64,000 nucleotides of DNA, taken from positions 182,564 through 246,563 of the forward strand of contig JACEVL010000107.1 of NCBI GenBank assembly GCA_020284085.1. The letters are read 5' to 3'. This document shows, piece after piece, positions 1 to 10,650 of the stretch. Made by a program: the position numbers and the translations under genes. This DNA comes from Aporrectodea caliginosa (Eukaryota > Annelida > Clitellata > Crassiclitellata > Lumbricidae). Every line of letters begins with the position of its first letter. The first letter of the stretch is position 1. A model generated the notes under the pieces. The model was not told where the DNA came from and made no database searches. It saw only the letters and a program-made list of their open reading frames with translations.

Positions 1-1
1 A

Positions 2-1798
2 ATTTGTTCCCAGGCAGAACAGAATTATGACGTCACAAAAAGAGAATTGCTTGCTATTGTATACTTTTTGAAAGTCTACAGACCCTATTTGCTGGGACGG
101 AAATTTTTATTGAGGACGGATCACTCTGCGCTTCAATGGCTCCGTCGGACACCTCTTCCCATCGGACAGCAAGCGAGATGGCTAACAGTCATCGAAGAAT
201 TCAACTTTGACGTGAAACACCGAGCTGGAACCGCCCATACCAATGCTGATGCTTTATCGCGACGTCCTCATCCAGTGTGTGCAATCCGAGACAGGCCTAC
301 ACGGGACAGTGGAATTAGAAATTTGCCGAGTGACTGGTCTCATTCGAAAATTGCGGAGGAACAAAAGGCTGACCCAGATTTGGGCTGGGTTATTCAACGG
401 AAAATGGAGACCGACACTATGCCGTCACATGAAGAAATCAGAGGGCTAAGTCCCGTCATTAAGATTTTGGTAGCTCAGTGGCCTCAATTAGACGTGCATG
501 GAGGACTGCTAACAAGAAGATGGGTGAATGCAGAAGACAATAGCGTTCGCTGGCACCAACTAATTCCACCACCGGACCGTCGGACCACTTTGATCAACCT
601 CGCTCACGAAGGAATGACGGGCGGCCATCTTGGGATTCGTCGTACGTCTGCCCAAGTACAGCGACGCGCATACTGGCCGGGTTGGAGGGAAGATGTCCAA
701 CTTCAGCTGCTGCGATGCATCCCCTGCGCCCGATATCTGAGAGGAAGACCTCCACGTCAAGGCTTTCTTCAAAACATGGTCGTTGGCGCTCCTTTGGAAT
801 GCATTTCCTTAGACTTGACAGGTCCACACATCCCTTCCAGTCAAGGATATCGATACCTGCTTACGGTGATCGATCACTTCAGTCGCTGGGCTGAAGCTTA
901 TCCGGTGAGAAATCAGGAGGCTCTGACCGTGGCCAAAGTTCTAATGGACCAATGGATCGCCCGCTTCGGATGTCCACTCCAGATCTTAACCGATCAAGGT
1001 TCGTGTTTTGAGGCTGCCTTATTCCAGGATCTCTGTCGCCTGCTCCAGATAGACAAGGTGCGAACGTCTCCTTACAAGCCGTCAACCAATGGGATGATCG
1101 AACGCTTTCATCGAACCCTGAACTCCATGATCGGAAAAGTCATCGCAGAAAATCAACGGGATTGGCCCACTCACATACCTACTATTATGGCTGCCTATCG
1201 GGCGAGTAAACATGAAAGTACGGGTTTTACTCCAAATAAGTTGTTTTTGTCTAGAGAAGTTTGTGCTCCTATTGATCTTGTATTGGGTGATTGCTTTGTA
1301 GAGAAGGAAGATTTAAATTGTCATGAATATGTCTATGAAACAGGAAAGAGAATGCAGACTGCTTTTGCCTTAGCCAGAGAATGTATGCAGACCCAAGCTG
1401 AGACCAGAGCTTTTCGCTATGACATGAGAGTTCGTCCTAAAACTTTTGAGATTGGCCAGTTAGTGTGGTATTATTATCCCAGGCATAGAAGCATGATAAA
1501 GGATAAATGGGCTAGTTGGTATATTGGTCCTTTCAAGATTGTAGATAAGATAGGTCCTGTTCTGTTTAAGATAAAGAAATCTCCTCGAGCCCAAGCTAAA
1601 GCCGTGTACATTGATAAGTTGAAATTGTATGTCGGAGATGTCCCTGATGTTTGGAAAGAGAGAGTGACTCCTGATGAACCTGATTTGGATTTGAACCTGC
1701 CTCTGGTAACTGATATTGAAACTGTTGACCAGCCACAACTGATAGATCGTCCCAGACGTGTTATTCGTCCACCTGTAAGATTTGGTTTTGATGATTAG
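2..1798 (+). CDS. pol: Ty3/gypsy Pol, C-terminal part (RNase H end and integrase), cut by window start
   Basis: The frame is open from base 2, so the gene begins outside the window. The start shows the end of an RNase H domain (LLAIVYFLKVYRPYLLG, LRTDHSALQW, then NADALSRRP). An integrase follows: an HHCC zinc finger (H near base 605, CIPC near 710-725), then the catalytic triad D (812-814), D (992-994) and E (1100-1102) in LDLTGP, LTDQGS and GMIERFHRT. A GPY/F-type module (YIGPFKIVDKIGP) lies near 1510-1560. The tail RPRRVIRPPVRFG is the basic Pol end seen in many metazoan gypsy elements. No stop interrupts the 583 visible residues after base 47, so this copy may be fairly young. The product would make cDNA and integrate it in the nucleus. 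Family assignment is firm; the clade within gypsy is not assigned. Confidence 0.95.
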   Translation: MCSQAEQNYDVTKRELLAIVYFLKVYRPYLLGRKFLLRTDHSALQWLRRTPLPIGQQARWLTVIEEFNFDVKHRAGTAHTNADALSRRPHPVCAIRDRPTRDSGIRNLPSDWSHSKIAEEQKADPDLGWVIQRKMETDTMPSHEEIRGLSPVIKILVAQWPQLDVHGGLLTRRWVNAEDNSVRWHQLIPPPDRRTTLINLAHEGMTGGHLGIRRTSAQVQRRAYWPGWREDVQLQLLRCIPCARYLRGRPPRQGFLQNMVVGAPLECISLDLTGPHIPSSQGYRYLLTVIDHFSRWAEAYPVRNQEALTVAKVLMDQWIARFGCPLQILTDQGSCFEAALFQDLCRLLQIDKVRTSPYKPSTNGMIERFHRTLNSMIGKVIAENQRDWPTHIPTIMAAYRASKHESTGFTPNKLFLSREVCAPIDLVLGDCFVEKEDLNCHEYVYETGKRMQTAFALARECMQTQAETRAFRYDMRVRPKTFEIGQLVWYYYPRHRSMIKDKWASWYIGPFKIVDKIGPVLFKIKKSPRAQAKAVYIDKLKLYVGDVPDVWKERVTPDEPDLDLNLPLVTDIETVDQPQLIDRPRRVIRPPVRFGFDD

Positions 1799-2109
1799 TA
1801 AGTCATTGCTATAGTATTGTCTGTTTTGCTGTGTTAGTGGAAATATTGAGACTGCACTGCTTAAATTTTGATTGTAGTTTTGCGTTGCATTGCCTAGTAT
1901 TGCATTGAGATTGCTAGAGACTTTTTGGATTAATTGTAGATTAACGGTTGATATTGTTTGATGCTGTGTACGTTAGCTAGCCATTTGCAATGTTAAGATG
2001 CTAAGATATTTGTATATTAGGATTTTCCAGGAACTAGCTGAAGGTTCTTACTTACAGAAAATTCTGCCGAACCTAGTCGTCATAATTTTCGTCCCGTGCC
2101 CGGTGAGAG

Positions 2110-2496
2110 TGTAACGATCTATAAAATCATTACTTGAGGTTATTTATAGAATTGCTTGTGTCCGCCTCCTGAGACCTCTAGCGATAGAAAATTGCGAGCC
2201 GATGAAACGATGGTGTCGTGCTTGGCCTCGGTAGTTACGCCGCTAGATGCAATATATATTGGAATTTTCCTTCAGCAACTGTTCACGTGCTAGTCATGCC
2301 TGATACAGCAGCAGGACCACTGACTCATCCCCTACGTCATCGATTCCCTGTCTCATTTTTGTGTCCATATAAGGATAGCAGTTGGAGGCTAGCTCCCGAT
2401 TGGTTGAACTGTCTAATAAGCGTCCCTGTCTGTATTAAAATTTGTCACTTGCCGCCGAGACGTCCTAGAGGGTGGACCACGTAATGTTAGATTACA
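2110..2496 (+). repeat. Candidate gypsy long terminal repeat
   Basis: A 387-bp stretch begins TGTAA and ends TTACA, a 5-bp inverted end typical of LTRs, 311 bases after the pol stop. A TATA-like TATAAGG lies at 2368-2374, where a U3/R boundary could be. A weak purine run (GGTGAGAG) precedes it. The second LTR is outside the window, so identity between LTRs cannot be tested. The bases directly after it start TGG, as a primer-binding site would if this were the 5' LTR of a second copy. Confidence 0.45.
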
Positions 2497-2958
2497 TGGA
2501 GTCGTCGTCTTCAAGTCGTCCAGGAGATTAAGTCTTCTTGAGTCACCGTTTCCACGTAGATTAGATAAGGAATGGAGAAATAAGGAATTAGCCTCTTCCT
2601 AGAATCTAGATTGCCCCTATAGAAATTTAATGTAGAAACGAATAAGATTGGAATATTTTCGTCGATCGTCTGAATTGCGAGGAATTGTACACTCGTAACC
2701 TGAGATTATCGTTTTCGCTGGGTTATCTTCTGTCATCGTAACTTATCTTCGCACTTGGATTAATGATCATATCTTTTGTTTCGAACAGGGGTAAATAACC
2801 ACCTTTTTACTTTAAAACTAACTGTAATTGCAAGTCGCTGCCAGTAGAAACTGTGTAGGATAAACTGTAACTCTATAGGTTGAACTGATTTGATTTGTTT
2901 GAATTGTAAAGCATAATTGAAACTGTTGTTGCATAAACTCTAATCATAATTTCTAAAT
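2497..2958 (+). other. Leader-like non-coding stretch
   Basis: No ORF or recognised repeat is visible. It lies between the candidate LTR and the coiled-coil ORF, so it could be a retroelement leader or host flank. Confidence 0.3.
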
Positions 2959-3816
2959 ATGTCTCGTGAGTCTGTACACTCGTGGAAAGAAGGTGAGCAA
3001 GGTGATGTCAGGCCTCTTTCACCGGAAGTGTTTCGAGCCTCTATTCTTGAACGCATGTTAGAGAGTATGGAAAAGATGACAGCTGGACAAAAGGATTTAA
3101 CTGACGGACAAAAGGATTTAACTGACGGACAAAATAAACTGGAAAACCGACTCACTGATGGACAAAATAAACTAAATGACCGACTCACTGAGGGACAAGA
3201 CAAGATGGATAGGAGATTTACGGACCTGTTTGAAGGACAGTCTGAATTGTCTAGAAACCAGTCTGAATTGTCTAGAAACCAGTCTGAATTGTCTAGATCC
3301 CACTTTGAATTGTCTAGGAACCAATCTGAAATGTCTGAAGCTCAGTCTGAATTGGCAAGATCTCAATCTGAAATACAAAGAGATCAGAGAAGTCTGTGGA
3401 ATAGAATAGAATTCCTAGAAACAAATAGACAAGTAGTAAGTAAGGAAGTGAGTACCATTACGAACCCTGACTTTTCGGAACCTCAACCGGAAGTTGCCGA
3501 ACTCTCTTCCGCCGCAGCCTTACCCTTGGAAACCTTCGTCAAGAAACCTATATTAACCGAATCGGATGGATTTGAACCCGATACTCTAGGCCCACGCAGA
3601 AGCACTAGATTAAAGAACCGCCCACAACCTGATTACCGTTTCCCTGTGAAACCTGGGTTTAGAACGGAAACTGGGGCCAGACCTAAAGACTACTCTACAT
3701 TATCGAACATCAACAGAACTCAAATCTCACTTCAAAACGTTACCTCTCCTTTACATAAACCGCCTGTAGTAGCGCACAGTCGGGGAGGAGATGGGGAACC
3801 TCACAACAAATCATAG
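2959..3816 (+). CDS. Coiled-coil ORF beside a gypsy LTR (possible Gag-like or accessory protein)
   Basis: A 285-codon ORF. Residues about 30-150 are a run of short repeats: first DGQ(K/N)KL-type heptads, then seven or more 7-residue units of the type SELSRNQ, strongly suggesting a long coiled coil. The C-terminal third is proline- and serine-rich and carries GPRRSTRLKNRPQPDY, similar in style to the basic tails of retroelement Pol or Gag proteins. No zinc knuckle, protease or RT motif is visible. A purine-rich tract near 3781-3797 could be a polypurine tract. Position downstream of an LTR suggests a retroelement ORF, perhaps gag of a second copy sharing the LTR, but a host or env-like ORF cannot be excluded. 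Function is not recognised. Confidence 0.5.
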   Translation: MSRESVHSWKEGEQGDVRPLSPEVFRASILERMLESMEKMTAGQKDLTDGQKDLTDGQNKLENRLTDGQNKLNDRLTEGQDKMDRRFTDLFEGQSELSRNQSELSRNQSELSRSHFELSRNQSEMSEAQSELARSQSEIQRDQRSLWNRIEFLETNRQVVSKEVSTITNPDFSEPQPEVAELSSAAALPLETFVKKPILTESDGFEPDTLGPRRSTRLKNRPQPDYRFPVKPGFRTETGARPKDYSTLSNINRTQISLQNVTSPLHKPPVVAHSRGGDGEPHNKS

Positions 3817-3964
3817 AATACATTTTTATGCTTAACTAAAATGCACAAATGTCTCGATAATCAGATTTTGTATTAAACTTTGGCATTATCAATCGAGATT
3901 CTAGCAGGGGTTTGATCTCGCGATTTTGCGCTACACACCGCTGCTGGCGATTTAGTAACTAGCT

Positions 3965-4860
3965 TTACACAGCGTTCCACAGCCGAGTATGACAAGGTAA
4001 CTTAGGAAGGTTAGCTATTGGTGGTTCACCGCTTGTCACAAATACTTTCACATGTTCCTCCGAAATGTCAGTCGTCAGCGGCGGTTCAGTTATGTGTGAA
4101 TTTTGCCAGACGATCAAGTGGTAGACATCTCGTGCGTCAAACCTGAGTTCTGGTACTTTGAATTGTTGCACAGCTGATGTTCGAGTTGACGAACATGCCT
4201 TAAGAATGCGACAAATTCCGAATTCGCGTACGTGCTAATGATTTGTCTGTAATCATGAAGAGAAGTAGGTTTTCCGGTTGAGCAAAATAGGCATTCCGCT
4301 GTATAACAGGATCGACAATACGGTTCTGTTCAACTGTAAGATAACGGGACAGATGGACGGTGCAGAGCAAATGTCTTGCACCATCTTTGCACGACGGCTT
4401 AACCTTGATACTGAACCACCTTGACTTGTTGCTGTGTGCCAACAAGATTTTTCAATAAACGAATATACCACAATACGAAGTACGCTGCAAGAATCTGCAA
4501 GTTGGCTGACGGTTCAGCTGTTGTGATGTACTAACGGAGAAGTCGATTCGCAGTTGTAAGCCACCTTGAGTTATTCAATTTTCAGGGGTTTCGTTCAGAT
4601 AAGTCATGGCTGTCATGTGGGCAGTAGGGCCTAACCTTCGGAAACAGCGTTGGTTATTTCCCACAGATATTTCTGGTCTGTACTGAGTTCCTTCTCCAAC
4701 CCTTCCCCGTTGACATTATTGCCGTCGCATCCAACTGCAATCAACTTTCGATAGATATTTGGTTTTCACTCAGGTACTCAACAATGCTCGATTTCAAGCA
4801 CTCAGCTGAACCACCTTTGGATGTAACATGACCAAGTTATGCCGAGCCTGCTTCTCTGAT
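3965..4860 (-). pseudogene. Decayed copy of the unnamed DDE-type transposase found at 14.4-19.9 kb
   Basis: Frame-broken coding remnants on the minus strand follow the order of the larger gene at 14.4-19.9 kb. They are GHVTSKGGSAECLK near 4830 (GHIAPVRGSAECIK in the larger copy), a DATAIM segment where the larger copy has GCDGT, then KPSCKDGARHL, IVDPVIQRNAYFAQPENLL, TEPPLTTDIS and LPCHT near 3990. Several stops and shifts separate them and the region between the two catalytic-like motifs is shortened. It is a dead relic. No terminal inverted repeats were found around it. Confidence 0.75.
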
Positions 4861-5293
4861 CAATGACAAATGGTGCTCTATAAAATGTCGTCAATGAAAG
4901 CGTGCGCCTTCTTTTCTTATGATCTTAGTTTTTTTTCTTTTCGCCCGTTACAGAATAGATAAAAAACAAGAAATAGGCCTAAATAGCATAGATATAAAAG
5001 TAGTAGAATACACTAAGTGCTAGCCAAACATATTCTAATAAATCTAGATTATACCAACTGTCACACGATGCAACAATTGCAAGGAATGAACAGAACTTAA
5101 TTTAAAACTGCACGCGAACCGTTCCTTTTTGCCATTCGAGCGCAGACGATTTTTGATCTCGTTGGGGACCCTCAAGATGTTGTCCAAATTTTAAATAATT
5201 TTACACAGTTATTAACGTATAGGCCTACTAAAGGCAACTTTTGCTCACTATTAATAACTGATACGAAAGAAAAAATTTTTCGATCCACTTTTA
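4861..5293. other. No gene seen
   Basis: AT-rich, with a taggcct motif near 5220. No ORF of interest, no clear repeat end. Confidence 0.4.
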
Positions 5294-5427
5294 TTAGATA
5301 ATGTCCTTGTACTATGATAATCGCGAATTGCGTTCAATTAGATAATGTCCTTGTACTATGATAATCGCGAATTGCGTTCAATTAGATAATGCAGCTGTAG
5401 CTATGATAATCAGCGGAATTGCGTTCG
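5294..5427 (+). repeat. 44-bp minisatellite, first block (about 3 units)
   Basis: Units start at 5294, 5338 and 5382. The first two are essentially identical to the units at 7888-8151; the third has several changes. Each unit contains TCGCGAATTGCG. There are no spacers between units. Confidence 0.9.
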
Positions 5428-5495
5428 CATGCGGCCCGCCGGCAGGTTCTAAGTGGCCCGCCGCAGCTCGCCTAATTATTTGCAATTTCTGTTAA

Positions 5496-6615
5496 CCCTA
5501 GGGCTACCAAGCTTTTTGTAACACGGACTACCAAGGGATTTCGTGTTTGGTTTCACATATCATAACTTGTAATATAGCATTGGATTCAGCATTCATTTCT
5601 GCACAGAATGGTATATTTAGTTGTACATTATGTGAATGCACCTCGAAATTACATCACTTTTAACAATGGAACCCATTAATTAGTGATATTTTATATTATT
5701 GCGTACATTTTTTACTTTTGGATAAACAAATATAAGATTATGTGTGTTTTGAAACTGATCTATGTATAAAAGATACACACAATCATCCCTACACATGTTT
5801 ATATAGAATAAATGTACATCCATACATATATATCCATACATATATATCGGTTTACGTTGTAATGCCGAATTCAGCCATTTTCACACAGATTACGCGTATT
5901 ATTATTTACTTTGATCACTTCCGGTATTCAAAAGACAAAGATGTAGGTATGCAAATGAAGCCCTACATTCCCTCTAAAGAGTGATATCTTTTTTTCTCTT
6001 CCAGGAAGACAAACGAATACGCTACAGACAAAGAACTAAGGGGAAAGTGCTTCCATTCAGCCATTTTTCACGCATATTACGCGTATTATTATTTATTTTG
6101 AACACTTCCTGTCATCAAAAAACAAATTAATCAGTATGAAAAAATAGCACTACGTGTCCTCTATGCAACGGCATAATTTATTTCTTTTCAAAATAAATTA
6201 TGAATACGTTATAATCGAAAAAACATGAAAAATGTGTGAAAGTGTAACCTATTTTCATACATTTTAATTTATTTTGAGCACTTCCGGTTGTCTCAGGTCA
6301 ACTCAGTGACCATAGAAATATAGCCCCACATTCCCTCTATAGAATGGTATAATTTGTGTCTCTTAATGTTAAATGACGGATAAGATATAGTCGAAAATCT
6401 AGGGGTGGTGGTATCCACCCCCCTGGTACCTCGGGTATATTGGGTATAACTTTTGAACGGTGTGAGATATCATCTCACATTTTACCTCAAAACGTGTGTA
6501 AATGAACCCCCTACAGCTACCTAAAAGATCAAATTTTGATTCCATACTGAAAAAGTTTGAGATGAAAAAACCTAGGGGGGTGGCAACCACCCCCCTTCCC
6601 TTGGTAGCCAGAGGG
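5496..6615 (-). mobile_element. piggyBac-like MITE, copy 1
   Basis: The element is bounded by TTAA on both sides (5492-5495 and 6616-6619). Its ends are inverted: CCCTAGGGCTACCAAG on the left and the complement of CCCTCTGGCTACCAAG on the right. TTAA targets and CCCT ends are the piggyBac pattern. No transposase ORF. The strand is set opposite to the three other copies (25577, 31085, 41613). Confidence 0.85.
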
Positions 6616-6889
6616 TTAAAATGAAGTAAAAGACAGTCACTGGCCTACTTGCATAGCTACTCGTTCGTATATTGGCTTATCATTTGACAATGTGTACACA
6701 AACTTCAGTTCCCAAGACGCATTCATTATCCACTGATCAACAAGAATTTTGCTGCTGGGATTCTAACACCTGTTCCTAACTAAATTTAATATGCTGATTC
6801 CAAATCCGGAAACCGTTTTTGTCTATCACGTCCAGTTTTTAAGTTATAAAGTTTTTCGGATTCTTTCAGTTTTATACGCCTACAGTAAC
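6616..6889. other. Spacer within the transposon block
   Basis: No ORF. The end of this stretch carries a diverged piece of the 160-bp repeat that follows. Confidence 0.4.
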
Positions 6890-7690
6890 ACTGGGCAACA
6901 ACAACAAAAATTTTTTGCTACTCAGAACTTTAGAGCTGTTCTTGGCTAAATTTTGGGCGCTGATTTCAAAATTATGAAATCGAAATTTGTCTAGCACGTC
7001 AGGTTTTTTTAGGTACGCATAAGTGAGGTTCTACACAATTGCGGATTCTCAAGTTCTCAACTCATAGGCCTACTATCAGTGAAAACACAGAATAAAAAAT
7101 GTATGAGGCATTTGCTTTTGTGCTTGCTCTCAACTAAATGTTGGATGCTGATTTGAAATATGAAATTGAAATTTGGCTAGCACGTCAGGTTTTTTAGGTA
7201 CGCATCGCATAGTTCATACTGCAAATGTACCGTATTAATTTGCGGTTATGTAGAACCTCACTGTTGCGTACCTAAAAAACCTGACATGCTAGCTAAATTT
7301 TGATTTCATATTTGAAATCAGCATCCAAACTTTAGCTAGGAACAAGCACAAAATCCAATTCTTCATACATTTTTAATATACTTTTCATTTGCTGATAGTT
7401 GGAGTTGAGAATTCGCAATTCCGTGGAACCTCACCGATGGTTACCTGAAAAACCTGACGTGATAGCCAAATTTCAATTTCATATTTGAAATCAGCACCCT
7501 AAAATTGAGCTAAGAACAAGCGCAAAAGCAATGTCCGATACATTTTTAATACTTTACTTTCTCTGATAGTATGAGTTGAGAGTTCGCAATTGTGTAGAAC
7601 CTCACCTCTGCGTACCTAAAAAACCTGACGTGATAGCCAAATTTCGATTTCATATTTGAAATCAGCGCCCCAAATTTAGCTAAGAACAGT
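6890..7690. repeat. Inverted array of about 160-bp repeats
   Basis: Units containing ACCTGACGTGATAGCCAAAT and GAAATCAGC occur about every 160-180 bp. They run one way to about 7210 and the opposite way from about 7255, giving a large imperfect palindrome centred near 7230. No coding potential. Confidence 0.75.
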
Positions 7691-7887
7691 TCTAAAGTTC
7701 TGAGAAGCAAACAAAAAATATTATTTTGTTGGTCAGTGTTATGATAACTCCATAATTAATTATAATACAGTAAATAATTTTCAATAAATTTTAGTTGCTG
7801 CTTTTGAGTTGACTGGTGCGGCCCTCGGTTTCAAAAATTACTTCTTCTGTGGCCCGCGGTGTCAAAAAGGTTGGACAGCACTGATTA

Positions 7888-8151
7888 TTAGATAATGTCC
7901 TTGTACTATGATAATCGCGAATTGCGTTCAATTAGATAATGTCCTTGTACTATGATAATCGCGAATTGCGTTCAATTAGATAATGTCCTTGTACTATGAT
8001 AATCGCGAATTGCGTTCAATTAGATAATGTCCTTGTACTATGATAATCGCGAATTGCGTTCAATTAGATAATGTCCTTGTACTATGATAATCGCGAATTG
8101 CGTTCAATTAGATAATGTCCTTGTACTATGATAATCGCGAATTGCGTTCAA
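7888..8151 (+). repeat. 44-bp minisatellite, second block (6 units)
   Basis: Six head-to-tail units of exactly 44 bp start at 7888, 7932, 7976, 8020, 8064 and 8108. They are practically identical, implying recent homogenisation or sequence collapse. There are no spacers, so this is not a CRISPR-type array. Confidence 0.95.
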
Positions 8152-8159
8152 TTAACGCC

Positions 8160-8236
8160 AGAAGAGCTGTAATATGCCAAAACTAATCTTTGCCTATGTT
8201 GTCATAAGCTGCCGTTAAACTGTGGACACACACACA
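8160..8236 (+). repeat. Short hairpin repeat family 1, shortened copy
   Basis: GAGCTGTAATATGCCAAAAC through GCCGTTAAACTGTGGACACA, lacking the GTCGGCGGCAACGG segment seen in other copies. Confidence 0.7.
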
Positions 8237-8256
8237 ATTAACGCCACTCCCCTACC

Positions 8257-8352
8257 TGTGGTAGTGCTAGTCCCAAGCCTGAAGAAAGGAGGAGGGCGAC
8301 ACTAATCATCTTCGTTATGACACATTGTCGTTAAACAGCAACCAGTGTTCAA
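8257..8352 (-). repeat. Short interspersed repeat family 2, inverted copy
   Basis: On the minus strand: GTTTAACGACA, then CGCCCTCCTCC, GGCTTGGGACT and a GTGGCG end, as in the copy at 10300. It is the only copy in this orientation. Confidence 0.6.
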
Positions 8353-8598
8353 TTAAAAAGGGTATGGTTTAGCGGGGCATAATTACTCGGTGAATCTTCT
8401 GGATTCACCATCATAGGAACATTTCGTCACTCTGAATAGGGACTTACACGGTCAGATTGGAACAGAGAGGAAGCAGGTGATCCACGTTGCACGGACCTAC
8501 GCTTTTAGGAGCCCTATTCTGCGTGAAAGAGAGTCAAAGGGAAAAGTGATCCTTTCGCATAAAGATTAATGCAGCTAAAAACCTTTTTCTCTTCTTAT

Positions 8599-8737
8599 CA
8601 GTGGTGTAGTGGGGAACGTGGGGGAACGCCGTTCCCCCACTTTTTCTCACACTATGCTAAATTCTTGCAATATTGCACTTTTTGCTTACTTCAATATACA
8701 GGCGTTCCCCCACTTCATTTTTAGGACTACACTACTG
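8599..8737. mobile_element. Small MITE with CAGTGGTGTAGT ends
   Basis: It starts CAGTGGTGTAGT and ends ACTACACTACTG, a 12-bp inverted pair with one difference. GTTCCCCCAC repeats lie inside. The flanking 8-mers CTTCTTAT and CTTTTATT resemble but do not match as a target duplication. The end style is hAT-like. Confidence 0.6.
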
Positions 8738-8939
8738 CTTTTATTCTTTCTCTTCCGTCAGATGTGTTCCGACGATGTCTCCATTTCTATCTGTCTCTGA
8801 TAGTATGATCCAGGACTGTTCTCATGTCCATGCGTTTTTTCTGCAAAATCTTCTCTCAGGTTTATCATCCGTACATACTGTTTTGTAATCATCCTGCATT
8901 GTGTCAATTTGAAATTAAACGACGATTATTATTATTGTT

Positions 8940-9180
8940 TTTATGGTGTAGTGGTCAGAGCGCAGGACTGTCTGGTCCGTATAGTCGGGGGTTTCAAATT
9001 ACAGGCCATGGCAGAAATTTCTTTCCAAATGCCCGCTCCACTTGTGTCCTGTTACAGGCAGGCAATGCCACAACATTGAGTACACTGTCAGTGAGAAGAT
9101 CAAAGCTGCTGAATCATCTTATAACACATCTGCATATTCCGTTGCATTGGCTTCATGTTCATCAAAGGATTTAGCCTAAT
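8940..9180 (+). mobile_element. tRNA-like SINE remnant
   Basis: GTAGTGGTCAGAGCGCAGGA resembles a tRNA A-box region, and GGGTTTCAAATTAC about 45 bases later resembles a decayed B box. No cloverleaf can be drawn with confidence, so it is read as a degenerate tRNA-derived SINE. Confidence 0.4.
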
Positions 9181-9323
9181 GGTATATCAAATTGCGTCTC
9201 GTAGTTTAAAAAGCACTGAGCTCTGGCCGCTAGGTAGCGTTAAACTCTCGATAATGCTCTGCCCTCCTTAGACACCTTTAATACGTCTTCCATTGGTCGT
9301 ATAAATTCGTCATTCGCGTATTG

Positions 9324-9490
9324 AGCTGTAATATGCCAAAACTAATCTTTGTCGGCGGCAACGGCCAATGTTGTCATAAGCTGCCGTTAAACTGTGGACA
9401 CATAAAATGAGCTGTAATATGCCAAAACTAATCTTTGTCGGCGGAAACGGCCTATGTTGTCATAAGCTGCCGTTAAACTGTGGACACACA
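9324..9490 (+). repeat. Short hairpin repeat family 1, two tandem copies
   Basis: Two copies of about 80 bp each, running from GAGCTGTAATATGCC to GTTAAACTGTGGACACA. The core can fold: AACGGC pairs with GCCGTT and CTATG pairs with CATAAG around a TTGT loop. Confidence 0.85.
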
Positions 9491-9920
9491 TCGCTAGATG
9501 ATGATCACTCCCGTACAGATTGATTGTAACATGAAGTTGACATCAATGGCCTTGGAATACTCAAGGTTCACCCAAACTATGGTTCATTCTAAGTTGTCAG
9601 CAATCCATTTGGGTGTCTTCGAATTGTTATGGAAATGCTGAAATAGTATTTAATATCTCTATAAATTTATATTTTACTTTGAATTTTCAAACATTTTTTT
9701 CATTCCATGCATTTAGACATGCAATCGTTTAAACGCATTTGCTTTATTTATAGCGTCCTGAAACAGCGTTTTACAGGTGTCTAAAACGTACGCAATCATC
9801 CATTGTTTAGCTATAATCTTATGGCTGCCAACATCCACCATTTGGATCTCTCATTCACTTATTTTTTTAAATTATATATATTTCCATCGGTATTGGTAAT
9901 GATTCGTCGTAAGTGAGATA
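9491..9920. other. No gene seen
   Basis: AT-rich. No ORF or repeat end recognised. Confidence 0.4.
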
Positions 9921-9990
9921 ATCAGCGTCCTCCTCCTTTTCCATACAGGCTTAGGACTGGCACCATCTGACGATAGGTCGTTCCATCGTT
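9921..9990 (+). repeat. Short interspersed repeat family 2, partial copy
   Basis: AGCGTCCTCCTCCTT followed by CAGGCTTAGGACTGGCAC matches the middle of the family. Confidence 0.55.
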
Positions 9991-10082
9991 GTTTATCAAC
10001 ACCTTGTGGACGAAGAGGGCTATATTAATGTCGACGTTAACAGTTACTGATCAGTTTATAATCATCGATGGTGTACGGTGGT

Positions 10083-10262
10083 TAGTTGCCGTTTAACAAC
10101 ACTATGTCATAACAAAGGTGATTACTTTTCCTCCTTTCTCCTGGTTTGGGACTGGACCTTGCAAAGCACGAGAAGTGGCGCAATTGGCGTCGGTTGGATT
10201 GGATCGACAGTTTAACGACAGCTTAAGACAACAAAGGCAGCTGCCGTCGACAGAAATTCTTT
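10083..10262 (+). repeat. Family 2 repeat followed by a diverged family 1 repeat
   Basis: Family 2 features (GTTTAACAACACTATGTCA, TTTGGGACTGGAC, AAGTGGCG) at 10083-10190 are followed by an inverted family 1 variant (ACAGTTTAACGACAGCTTA to CTGCCGTCGACAGAAATT). Confidence 0.6.
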
Positions 10263-10299
10263 CGGCTTATTACATCATCGGTTAGTAGAAGTAGTTTCA

Positions 10300-10403
10300 G
10301 GTTAACGACGCTGTGTGATTACAATGATCATTAGCGTCGCCCTCCTCCTTCATCTAGGCTTGGGACTGGCACTGTCAGAAAGCGAACAGTGGCGGAGTTT
10401 CAC
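10300..10403 (+). repeat. Short interspersed repeat family 2
   Basis: Full-looking copy: GGTTAACGACGCTGTGTGAT, CGTCGCCCTCCTCCTTC, GGCTTGGGACTGGCACTG, ending CAGTGGCGGAG. Confidence 0.75.
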
Positions 10404-10514
10404 AGCGTCGGTTGATGATGTTCTTTCATTTTAACGACTAGCTGTCATCAGGTGTTTGTGATTAGTCGATCAGTGTAGGCCTACTCTAATTATAAGCTGT
10501 GTGCGTGTGTGACG

Positions 10515-10650
10515 CTGTATACATTATTGGTCAGAGCAGTCGCCTTGTAATGTGTATTATAGTACGGGTTCGATTCTCCTCTACTGAGAAGGTTACTCTG
10601 TAGGGACCATGAGTAAGTCCTTTACTCACAATTGATTGATGTTTCGTCAT
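10515..10650 (+). mobile_element. tRNA-derived SINE head
   Basis: TTGGTCAGAGCAGTCGCC (A-box-like) and GGGTTCGATTCTCC (good B box) are spaced about 35 bases apart, as in tRNA-derived SINEs. No acceptor stem was found, so an active tRNA gene is unlikely. Confidence 0.55.

Larger units (their letters stand above)
5428..7883. mobile_element. Transposon block inserted in the 44-bp minisatellite (hAT-like right end)
   Basis: This 2.5-kb block separates two same-orientation blocks of one minisatellite, so it was probably inserted there. Its right end, read on the minus strand, starts CAGTGCTGTCCAACC and continues into GTGGCCCGCGG, the usual look of hAT-type ends; a similar GC-rich GGCCCGCC patch lies near the left edge (5430-5460). 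It contains a piggyBac-like MITE (5496-6615) and an inverted array of 160-bp repeats. No transposase is left. No target duplication could be fixed, so the exact ends are uncertain. Confidence 0.5.

Noticed and set aside
5294..8151. CRISPR-like array
   Set aside because: The 44-bp units are directly adjacent with no spacers, and the DNA is eukaryotic.
10515..10600. Functional tRNA gene
   Set aside because: A- and B-box-like segments exist but no acceptor or anticodon stem pairs; read as a SINE head.
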